Part shown: piece by piece, positions 1-6,604 of the stretch
How positions within the stretch are numbered: position 1 is the first letter of the stretch
How the letters are laid out: the number at the start of each line of letters is the position of its first letter
Assembly (NCBI GenBank): GCA_012965445.1
Contig: DTSJ01000076.1
Location: 1 to 16,630 of the forward strand
DNA: 16,630 nucleotides
Source: Candidatus Hydrogenedentota bacterium
Lineage (GTDB): Bacteria > Hydrogenedentota > Hydrogenedentia > Hydrogenedentiales > GCA-2746185
Direction of reading: 5' to 3'
Notes under the pieces: model-generated
Database searches by the model: none
Seen by the model: the letters and a program-made list of their open reading frames with translations, nothing else
What the model was told of the DNA's origin: nothing
Made by a program: the position numbers and the translations under genes

Positions 1-758
1 ACGAAAATTAAACAAGAACTGTTCGAAATTGATGACCCTTGTGATTTCTGTGGCGAACGATTCGTGCATAGGCCTGCGGGAATCAGAATCGTTGCGATGA
101 ATAGCGAGGCGACGTATTCTGCTCTGCCGAATCCCGCTCCGAATCGCGCAGGGAGCGTTCGTTTATTTGCGCGGGCATCGCCTTCGATGTCGCGGAGGTT
201 GTTTACGGTGAGGATTGCTACGGAGAAGAGTCCAGGGGCGATTCCGGCTACGATGACTTCGGGGGGGATGTCGTAGGTTTGCAGGTAGTAGGTGCCTCCG
301 ACGGCTACAGGGCCAAAGAAGACAAGTGCGAAGAAATCGCCGAGGCCGTTATAGGCGAGTGGATAGGGTCCGCCTGTGTAGGCGATACCGGATGCGATGG
401 ATACGAGACCGATGATGAGAAATGGGACGCCCCCACGCCACATGATGTAGGCACCCGGGAGAAATACGAGAAGCATGGCGATGATCATGGCGCGTTTCAT
501 TGCGGCGGGGGTGATGAGTCCCGATGCCACTGCGCGCGGTGGGCCTCTGCGGTCATCAGAGTCGGTGCCTTTGAGTCCGTCGTAGTAGTCGTTGGCGAAG
601 TTTGTGCCTATCTGGATGAGGAGTGCGCCGAGAAGGGCTGCAAATGCCGAGGGGAGGTGGACGGATTCGGCAGAGTACGCCATTGCGGTGCCGAGGATGA
701 CGGGACATGCGCCTGCCCATAACGTTTTCGGGCGCATTGCCAAGATCCAGTGTTTCAT
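1..758 (-). CDS. menA: 1,4-dihydroxy-2-naphthoate polyprenyltransferase (MenA), partial at left edge
   Basis: UbiA-superfamily integral membrane prenyltransferase. It attaches a polyprenyl chain to 1,4-dihydroxy-2-naphthoate to make demethylmenaquinone. The N-terminus MKHWILAMRPKTLWAG is typical of MenA. The first Asp-rich motif is N56-D57-Y-Y-D60 followed by GLKGTD, and the second is D190-IEG-D194 after VNNLR; both bind Mg2+-prenyl diphosphate. Several hydrophobic segments alternate with these loops. The start is the ATG at 756-758; the ribosome binding site is weak (GAGAG-like). It begins 39 bases after menB ends, so the two probably share a transcript. There is no stop before the edge. From about codon 231 (bases below ~68) the frame turns polar and Ser-rich instead of giving the remaining membrane helices, so the true end is unknown or the sequence there is foreign. 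MenA is sure through codon ~230. Confidence 0.93.
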   Translation of the reverse strand, partial: MKHWILAMRPKTLWAGACPVILGTAMAYSAESVHLPSAFAALLGALLIQIGTNFANDYYDGLKGTDSDDRRGPPRAVASGLITPAAMKRAMIIAMLLVFLPGAYIMWRGGVPFLIIGLVSIASGIAYTGGPYPLAYNGLGDFFALVFFGPVAVGGTYYLQTYDIPPEVIVAGIAPGLFSVAILTVNNLRDIEGDARANKRTLPARFGAGFGRAEYVASLFIATILIPAGLCTNRSPQKSQGSSISNSSCLIF

Positions 759-797
759 TTTTTCAGCAGCTCTCTATGCCTCTGTTAAAAGACGGAA

Positions 798-1619
798 TTA
801 GGGCAACCGCGGGAATCTTGAGAAATCCGGCTTGCGCTTTTCGTTGTAGGCGTTACGGCCTTCCTGACCTTCTTCCGACATGTAGAAGAGCATGGTCGCG
901 TCTCCGCCGAGCTGTTGCAAGCCGGCGCCGCCGTCTTCGTCCGCGTTCATCGCGGCTTTGATGCAGCGCAGGGCGATTGGGGAGAGCGCGAGGATTTCGC
1001 GGCACCATTTTACGGTTTCGGTTTCGAGATCTTCCAGGGGGACGATGGTGTTGACCATGCCCATATTTTCGGCTTCGTGGACGTCGTATTGTCGGCAGAG
1101 GAACCAGATTTCGCGGGCTTTCTTTTGTCCGACGATTCGAGCGAGATGACTTGAGCCATAGCCCGCGTCGAAGGAGCCGACTTTCGGTCCGGTTTGTCCG
1201 AAGATTGCGTTGTCGGCGGCGACGGTGAGATCGCATACGAGATGGAGGATGTGTCCGCCGCCGATGGCGTAGCCTGCGACCATGGCGATGACTGGTTTGG
1301 GGCATGCGCGCATTTCGCGTTGAAAGTCGAGAACGTTCAGTCGCGGTGGTCCGGTATTTCCCTGGTAGCCTGCGTCGCCTCGGATGCCCTGGTCGCCACC
1401 CGAACAGAATGCGAGATCCCCGGCGCCAGTGAGAATGATTACTCCGATCGTTTCATCCATCCGTGCATCATCCAGCGCATCACGCATTTCGTCGACTGTC
1501 AACGGGGTAAACGCGTTACGTTTTTCCGGCCGATTGATGGTAATTTTCGCAATTCCATCCGCTTTATGGAACAGGATTTCCTCGTAATCTTTAGCTGTTT
1601 GCCAATCCACACCGGACAT
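798..1619 (-). CDS. menB: 1,4-dihydroxy-2-naphthoyl-CoA synthase (MenB)
   Basis: Crotonase-fold enzyme that closes the second naphthoquinone ring, converting o-succinylbenzoyl-CoA to 1,4-dihydroxy-2-naphthoyl-CoA in menaquinone synthesis. The 273-residue product follows the family throughout: CSGGDQ (oxyanion hole, ~72-77), [11 protein letters not shown] (~94-104), AGYAIGGGH (~115-123), [11 protein letters not shown] (~141-151), [11 protein letters not shown] (~169-179) and the C-terminal [17 protein letters not shown]. Gln142, Gly144 and Trp172 match the residues that hold bicarbonate in E. coli-type (type I) MenB, so it is probably bicarbonate dependent. The ATG at 1617-1619 is chosen because GGGGAG lies about nine bases upstream and MSGVDW starts the conserved region; a TTG nine codons earlier is less likely. 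It is the first gene of a menB-menA pair. Confidence 0.97.
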   Translation of the reverse strand: MSGVDWQTAKDYEEILFHKADGIAKITINRPEKRNAFTPLTVDEMRDALDDARMDETIGVIILTGAGDLAFCSGGDQGIRGDAGYQGNTGPPRLNVLDFQREMRACPKPVIAMVAGYAIGGGHILHLVCDLTVAADNAIFGQTGPKVGSFDAGYGSSHLARIVGQKKAREIWFLCRQYDVHEAENMGMVNTIVPLEDLETETVKWCREILALSPIALRCIKAAMNADEDGGAGLQQLGGDATMLFYMSEEGQEGRNAYNEKRKPDFSRFPRLP

Positions 1620-1670
1620 TGCTGAATTTCTCCCCGAAGTACACAATCTTGATTTAAAAATGAAGGAAAC

Positions 1671-1698
1671 ATTAAACCATATATCGTGTCATTGTTAC
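1671..1698 (-). promoter_or_regulatory. possible promoter for menB-menA
   Basis: Read on the minus strand, GTAACA (1693-1698, 4 of 6 to the -35 consensus) is followed after 16 bases by TTTAAT (1671-1676, 5 of 6 to the -10 consensus). A TGG just before the -10 gives an extended -10 element. The predicted start would lie about 45 bases upstream of the menB ATG. It is plausible but weak, and the region is AT-rich, so a chance match cannot be excluded. Confidence 0.3.
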
Positions 1699-1798
1699 TA
1701 GCTCCGCGTAAACCTACGGAAAAATAAACTTGAGTCCAGCCCGAATAAATTGGCATGATAACGCTGTATTCGAAAATGCACGCGAGGGGAGCGCAGTT

Positions 1799-2353
1799 AT
1801 GTCGTCAACAGAGATCGCCAAGAAGATCGCCACGGCGAAACGGTATACGCAATTGGTGGAGTGTTATCGGGGGAGTCTCGAAGACGATGGGATTGCCGAT
1901 ATAGGATATGTCGTGGATGCAAGCAACGAATTTCTCATGCTTCAGCTTGTGGATGATCGGATTTCGCTGAACGGTTATTCGCTCCTGCGCATCAGCGACA
2001 TCACGAGACTGGATACGGAAATTACCCATGCGCGGTTTATCGAAAAGGCGCTGGAGATCCGGAAGAAATCGGTCAAGCAGCCGGTTCTTGTGGATCTGAC
2101 GGATATCTCGACGATACTCAAATCGATTGACCAGAATTTTCCCTTGATGGCCCTGCACAAAGAGAGTGTTGATCCCGACACGTGCTGGGTCGGTTCCGTT
2201 GATTCGATCGGCGACAAGACAGTGACGATAAACGAGATGTCTCCCGATGCGAAGTGGAACGGCACGAAACGCCTCAACGTCGACGAGATCACACGTATCG
2301 ATTTCGACGGCGGCTACGAAACGGCGCTCGCACTCGTTGCAAAAATCCGCTAA
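1799..2353 (+). CDS. uncharacterised protein with two similar, possibly Sm-like, halves
   Basis: I cannot assign a function. The 184-residue product has no signal peptide or membrane segment and is probably cytoplasmic. It has two halves of similar pattern. The N-terminal half (~20-80) reads YRGSLEDDG, then a hydrophobic strand FLMLQLVDD, then GYSLLRISDITRLDTE. The C-terminal half (~125-184) reads CWVGSVDSIGDK, VTINEM, then KRLNVDEITRIDFDGGYE. The shared ending (R-[IL]-x-[DE]-I-T-R-[IL]-D) and the strand spacing suggest a duplicated small beta-barrel, perhaps Sm/LSm-like; this is inference. The ATG at 1799 is chosen for GAGGGG ten bases upstream; a TTG at 1730 in frame has no such site. hemL follows after 25 bases, so co-transcription is likely. 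The gene is divergent from menB. Confidence 0.8.
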   Translation: MSSTEIAKKIATAKRYTQLVECYRGSLEDDGIADIGYVVDASNEFLMLQLVDDRISLNGYSLLRISDITRLDTEITHARFIEKALEIRKKSVKQPVLVDLTDISTILKSIDQNFPLMALHKESVDPDTCWVGSVDSIGDKTVTINEMSPDAKWNGTKRLNVDEITRIDFDGGYETALALVAKIR

Positions 2354-2378
2354 CGCGGACAGTTTAGAAAGTGAAATC

Positions 2379-3662
2379 GTGAACACCTCCAGATCCACCG
2401 AATTATTCGCAGACGCGCAGTCCATTCTGGTCGGCGGCGTGAACAGTCCTGTCCGAGCGTTTAAGGCGGTGGGCGGAACTCCCTTTTTCGCGGCATCTGG
2501 AAACGGTGCTTACGTTGCCGATGCAGACGGGAATGAGTATATCGATTACGTATTGTCATGGGGTCCGCTCGTGCTTGGGCATGCGTATCCTCCCGTGGTT
2601 GAGGCGGTCACGAAGGCTCTGGAAAAGGGCGCAAGCTTCGGGATTCCAACGGAAGCTGAGATTACGCTTGGGAATCAGATCGCCAGCCATGTCAAGTGTA
2701 TCGAGAAGATTCGACTCGTGAACAGCGGCACCGAAGCGACGATGAGCGCTATTCGTCTGGCGCGCGGGGTGACGAAGCGCGACCTAGTCGTGAAAATCGA
2801 AGGCTGTTATCACGGACATGTCGACAGCCTCCTGGTGAATGTCGGGAGCGGTCCTACCACGTTTGGCACACCGACCAGTCCGGGAATTCCGGCGTCCTTT
2901 GTTGAATCGACTCTGACTATTCCGTACAACGACCTCGATGCTGCGCGCGAGGCGTTTGAGTCACGCGGCGAAGAGATAGCGTGCATGATTCTGGAACCAG
3001 TGCCGGGCAATATGGGCGTACTCGTTCCCGAAGACGGGTATCTGGCGGGCCTGCGCGAGATCACGAAGGAACACAGCGCGATGTTGATATTCGATGAAGT
3101 CATGAGTGGCTTCCGCATCGCGATGGGCGGCGCGGAGGAACGCTACGGTGTCACGCCCGATCTGATTACGCTCGGCAAAGTCATTGGCGGTGGATTGCCG
3201 GTTGGGGCGTACGGCGGATCGGCTGAGATTATGCAGCACCTCTCTCCGGAAGGACCTGTCTATCAGGCCGGAACGCTTTCTGGCAACCCGCTGGCGACTG
3301 CTGCAGGGATTGCGACATTGACTGAACTCGCGAAACCGTCTGTGCTCGAGCAGATAGAACATGCCCAGACCCGCCTCGGCGAGGGACTCGCGGCAATTGC
3401 GAAAGAATCCGGTATTCCGGTATTTCAGACTCAGGTCGGCTCGATGGCCTGCCTGTTTTTCAACGAGAATCCTGTTCGGAATTATCAGGACGCGACTGCC
3501 TCTGACACGGACCGATTCACGAAATATTTCAACGGTATGCTTGAGCGCGGGAACTACTTCGCGCCGTCACAATACGAGGCCGGATTCACGAGTCTGGCGC
3601 ACACCGAAGCGATAATCGATAAAACCCTGTCGGACGCACGGGAAGTGTTCGGGACTCTGTAG
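2379..3662 (+). CDS. hemL: glutamate-1-semialdehyde 2,1-aminomutase (HemL)
   Basis: PLP enzyme of the C5 pathway. It turns glutamate-1-semialdehyde into 5-aminolevulinate, the first committed haem and tetrapyrrole precursor. The product from the GTG at 2379 is 427 residues, the usual family length. Motifs in order: ILVGGVNSPVRAFKAVGG (~16-33), the GPLVLGH loop (~62-68), VNSGTEATMSAIRLARG (~114-130, phosphate binding), GCYHGHVDSLLV (~142-153), IFDEVMSGFR (~237-246, Asp239 facing the pyridine ring) and TLGKVIGGGLPVGAYGG with PLP lysine Lys267. The GTG start is supported by family length and the NTSRSTELFADA beginning; the Shine-Dalgarno is weak (AGAAAG). The stop lies four bases before the stop of the convergent gene, leaving no room for a separate terminator. 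Confidence 0.97.
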   Translation: MNTSRSTELFADAQSILVGGVNSPVRAFKAVGGTPFFAASGNGAYVADADGNEYIDYVLSWGPLVLGHAYPPVVEAVTKALEKGASFGIPTEAEITLGNQIASHVKCIEKIRLVNSGTEATMSAIRLARGVTKRDLVVKIEGCYHGHVDSLLVNVGSGPTTFGTPTSPGIPASFVESTLTIPYNDLDAAREAFESRGEEIACMILEPVPGNMGVLVPEDGYLAGLREITKEHSAMLIFDEVMSGFRIAMGGAEERYGVTPDLITLGKVIGGGLPVGAYGGSAEIMQHLSPEGPVYQAGTLSGNPLATAAGIATLTELAKPSVLEQIEHAQTRLGEGLAAIAKESGIPVFQTQVGSMACLFFNENPVRNYQDATASDTDRFTKYFNGMLERGNYFAPSQYEAGFTSLAHTEAIIDKTLSDAREVFGTL

Positions 3663-3666
3663 TCGT

Positions 3667-4617
3667 TCAGGCGATTCGATCAAACCACTCGACGATTGCT
3701 TCTATTGAGTTTTCTATGCCTTTGTATATCAGCATCGCCGGGGATTGCGAGAGGACGGCCTTCTTCAGAATATTCTGGAGATCCGGCGACATTTCCCGGA
3801 CCGGGTACATATACGGCCGTATCGTGAACAGGAACGACGAAACCTGGGGCAAGCCGTAGATGACCTGACTCTCGATGCGGGCGAACAGTTCGCCTGTTTT
3901 CGGATCGAAGGAACCCTGGTTTACCAAATTTGTCGCGGCTGGATGTCGATTCAGTTCGTCGTCAAAGGTAACGCTCCATACGAAGCGTTGGTTCGCTCCT
4001 GCGCGGATGAGGCGATGAAGCATTTCCACACTCGCGGCATTGATCGAAGCCATTTCGGGAACGGGGTCATGGATCTCAACGAAAGACTTTCCGAGTTTTT
4101 GCGAAGGATCCCAGCCGCTGGGTGCGCAAACGTGGCAGGCGACGAGTTGATCTGCTCCGGGTTCTGGCGCATGTACGATTGCGATGTCTTCCTGGATTTG
4201 CGAGGCAAGCGCATCCAAGGCAGAGACGTAGCGTGTATCGTCCAACAATACCCAATCCAGATCGAATCGGAGTTCGTCTCCCGTCAACACGCAGTTCAGG
4301 ATGTACTCGCCTCTTTTCTCGGCGAGCCTGAATTGATCCGGATGCTGCTCTGTGAGACTTCCGGCTATGGCTTCGGACGATGCGCTGGAAATTTCTGGGA
4401 TATAAGAATCTGTCGCACCCGCATACAGTTGAAGAGATTTCCGCAAGGATTGTTTGTTCGCCCTATAGATGTCGAAGTGATCGTCGAACTGGAAGAGGTG
4501 TCCGTCAGCTGTTCCATTGTCGAAATCTTTCCCCAACGGACTAAGTCCTACGCTGAACGCGTAGTGTCCGGTATCAAATGGCGTATACACGCATTGGGCC
4601 GGTAGACTACTCGTCAT
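3667..4617 (-). CDS. DUF3445 / haem-dependent oxidative N-demethylase (HODM) alpha-like protein
   Basis: The 316-residue soluble product matches the DUF3445 family (HODM alpha subunit-like). Recognisable blocks are FDLDWVLLDD (~118-127), the HVCAPSGWDPSQKLGKSF block (~162-179) followed by VEIHDPVP, then FVWSVTFDDELNRHP (~212-226), RIESQVIYGLPQ (~247-258), FLFTIRPYMYPV (~262-273) and IYKGIE (~297-302). In the characterised Pseudomonas enzyme this family binds haem and oxidatively demethylates dimethylamine together with partner subunits. No gene resembling those partners is visible here, so substrate and activity are open. The gene starts 12 bases after ilvB ends on the same strand and is probably translated from that transcript; its ribosome binding site is weak (CGGA). 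Family call is fairly sure, activity is not. Confidence 0.8.
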   Translation of the reverse strand: MTSSLPAQCVYTPFDTGHYAFSVGLSPLGKDFDNGTADGHLFQFDDHFDIYRANKQSLRKSLQLYAGATDSYIPEISSASSEAIAGSLTEQHPDQFRLAEKRGEYILNCVLTGDELRFDLDWVLLDDTRYVSALDALASQIQEDIAIVHAPEPGADQLVACHVCAPSGWDPSQKLGKSFVEIHDPVPEMASINAASVEMLHRLIRAGANQRFVWSVTFDDELNRHPAATNLVNQGSFDPKTGELFARIESQVIYGLPQVSSFLFTIRPYMYPVREMSPDLQNILKKAVLSQSPAMLIYKGIENSIEAIVEWFDRIA

Positions 4618-4629
4618 GGATAGATTCCG

Positions 4630-6480
4630 CTAGAACATCGCCGTATCACCGGTCCCGGTGACTTCGACTGCTTCCTCGGGTTCACGCGCAACGATGAACG
4701 GGCCTGTCTGCATTTCTTTGTATCCCTTGCCCGGACCAACCATCGGGAATATCATCGAGTCGATATCGGTCATCACTTCGAGAAAAGCCGGGCCTTTGAA
4801 GTCGATGAACGCTTTCATCGCTTTCTTGAGCTGCTTGCGTTCCGAAACGCGCACGGCGAATTCAAAACCGTCAGCCTTGGCCGCCATAATGAAGTCCTTC
4901 TTGTGCAGGGCCTTGTCCGTGCCGGAGTACCGCTCCTCGTACATCATGTTCTGCCATTGGCGCACCATGCCGTCGCAAGTATTGTTCAACAGCAGAACCT
5001 TGACGTTGACTTCATAAGTCGTCATCGTCTCGAGTTCGCCAATGTTCATGCGAATGGACCCATCGCCGTCCACGTCAATAACAATGGCGTCCGGACAGGC
5101 TAGCTGTGCACCGATTGCCGCCGGGAGTCCGAATCCCATCGTACCCATACTCCCTGAGGTTAGCCAAGTTCTGGGCTTTTTGTAGTCGATATATTGAGCG
5201 GCGAACATCTGGTGTTGACCGACACCCGTCGAAATAATCGCGTCTCCTTTTGTGATGTTATTCATCTCAATGAGTACTTCTGCAGGCTGAATCAGGGGGG
5301 ACTTGCGATCGTAATTCAGGCAGTGCTTTTTCTTGATGTTCTTGAGATGTTTGTGCCAGCCAGGGAAACTGGTCTTGACATCTTTTCCGAATTTCAGAAG
5401 TTCCGTCAGGCTGCGCTTCGCGTTGGCGTTGTGAGACCAGGTGACGGCCTTTACTTTTCCGATTTCCGCGGAATCGAGATCTATATGCGCGATATTTCGC
5501 GCATTCGGGGCAAACTCCCCCACTTTACCGGCTACGCGGTCATCAAATCGCGCGCCGATCGCGATCAGGAAATCACAATCCTCGACGGCATAGTTGGCGT
5601 ACGCAGTGCCGTGCATGCCCAGCATGTGCATGGACAGTTCCTCAGTCGTATCAACACTGCTGATCCCCATCAGAGTAGTTACAACTGGGAGTTTGAATTT
5701 TTTCAGGAATTTGCGCAATTCGGCGGAGGCATCGCCCATAATTATGCCTCCTCCGGCATAAACGAGTGGACGCTTACTGTCTTTCAGAATTTTGAAGAAG
5801 GAATCGGCTGTGGATTTTGACATCGTCTTTTTGGAGCGCGCTTCTTTGCGACCATCGAATCCACGGAATTTGAGGAGGCCTTCGCCTTTAAACTTGCCGA
5901 AATGCTGCTGAACATCTTTCGGGACATCGATGACGACAGGGCCTGGGCGACCGCTACGGGCGATGTCGAAGGCGGAACGAATTGTTTCTTCGAGCTGATC
6001 TTCCTTCTCAACGAGGAATACATGCTTTGCGCAGGCGCTCATAATATTGAAAATCGGGGCTTCCTGAAAGGCATCGGTACCAATAGCGGCTCTTGGCACC
6101 TGACCACAAATCATTACCATAGGAATAGAATCAGCCATTGAATCCCGGATGGGCGTGACGCAGTTGGTTGCGCCTGGTCCAGAAGTAACCAGACAGACGC
6201 CCACACGACCGGAGGCGCGCGAATAGCCTGCGGCCATGAATGCGGCACCCTGCTCGTTTGCCGGAACCACGAGGCGGATTTCGTCCTTCTTCTTTTGATT
6301 CTTGTTGTATTGGTAGACCGCATCATAGGTGGGCAGAATGGCTCCGCCGCTGTACCCGAATATGGTATCCACCTCCTCATCAGCCAGCACCTGAAGGATC
6401 ATTTCTGCCCCTTCCATCGTTTTGCCAGCCATTGGGTGTTTTTTTGTGGTCTTATTAGTTTTCGCTTTGGCCGCAGCCAT
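4630..6480 (-). CDS. ilvB: acetolactate synthase large (catalytic) subunit
   Basis: ThDP-dependent enzyme that condenses two pyruvates to acetolactate, or pyruvate with 2-oxobutyrate, at the head of valine, leucine and isoleucine synthesis. Domain order is Pyr, central FAD/DHAP-like, then PP over 616 residues. Visible are FGYSGGAILPTYDA (~41-54), catalytic Glu76 in ANEQGAAFMAAGYSR, SGPGATNCVTP (~100-110), GQVPRAAIGTDAFQE (~126-140), GARFDDRV (~309-316), GSMGTMGFGLPAAIGA (~443-458), the ThDP motif GDG (472-474) to NN (499-500), and GMVRQWQ (~504-510, the Trp tied to herbicide sensitivity). Oddities: a Lys-rich extension of about 22 residues at the N-terminus, and Ala-Asn where many homologues have Arg-His before the catalytic Glu. 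GGAGAAGG just upstream supports the ATG at 6480. No regulatory subunit (ilvN) is adjacent. Confidence 0.95.
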   Translation of the reverse strand: MAAAKAKTNKTTKKHPMAGKTMEGAEMILQVLADEEVDTIFGYSGGAILPTYDAVYQYNKNQKKKDEIRLVVPANEQGAAFMAAGYSRASGRVGVCLVTSGPGATNCVTPIRDSMADSIPMVMICGQVPRAAIGTDAFQEAPIFNIMSACAKHVFLVEKEDQLEETIRSAFDIARSGRPGPVVIDVPKDVQQHFGKFKGEGLLKFRGFDGRKEARSKKTMSKSTADSFFKILKDSKRPLVYAGGGIIMGDASAELRKFLKKFKLPVVTTLMGISSVDTTEELSMHMLGMHGTAYANYAVEDCDFLIAIGARFDDRVAGKVGEFAPNARNIAHIDLDSAEIGKVKAVTWSHNANAKRSLTELLKFGKDVKTSFPGWHKHLKNIKKKHCLNYDRKSPLIQPAEVLIEMNNITKGDAIISTGVGQHQMFAAQYIDYKKPRTWLTSGSMGTMGFGLPAAIGAQLACPDAIVIDVDGDGSIRMNIGELETMTTYEVNVKVLLLNNTCDGMVRQWQNMMYEERYSGTDKALHKKDFIMAAKADGFEFAVRVSERKQLKKAMKAFIDFKGPAFLEVMTDIDSMIFPMVGPGKGYKEMQTGPFIVAREPEEAVEVTGTGDTAMF

Positions 6481-6540
6481 AACCTTCTCCTCAACTCAGT
6501 CCGGATTTAGATGCTCCGGGCAATATGCGCATTAGGGTAG

Positions 6541-6577
6541 GAAAAAGGAAAGCGCCGCATTTCCTGCGACGCTTTCC
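6541..6577 (-). terminator. intrinsic terminator of rpsA
   Basis: On the minus strand, GGAAAGCGTCGC pairs with GCGGCGCTTTCC to give a 12-bp stem containing one G-U pair, with a seven-base loop. TTTTTC follows at once. It lies 28 bases after the rpsA stop codon, so it should end the rpsA transcript before ilvB. The remaining ~60 bases before ilvB would then have to hold the ilvB promoter, unless readthrough supplies it; I see no strong -35/-10 pair there. Confidence 0.9.
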
Positions 6578-6604
6578 GAATGGGTTGTTCGTCTTGTGGA
6601 GCGT

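Noticed and set aside
853..1305. Long Arg-rich open frame on the minus strand inside menB
   Set aside because: It is an out-of-frame shadow of menB; its composition is low complexity and no ribosome binding site or family pattern is seen.
3745..4605. 286-codon open frame on the plus strand opposite the HODM-like gene
   Set aside because: The minus-strand reading carries clear DUF3445 motifs; the plus reading shows no family pattern and is explained as the complement.
6500..6520. CCGGA/TCCGG inverted repeat in the ilvB leader
   Set aside because: Five-base arms with a nine-base loop are likely by chance; no leader peptide or attenuator layout accompanies it.
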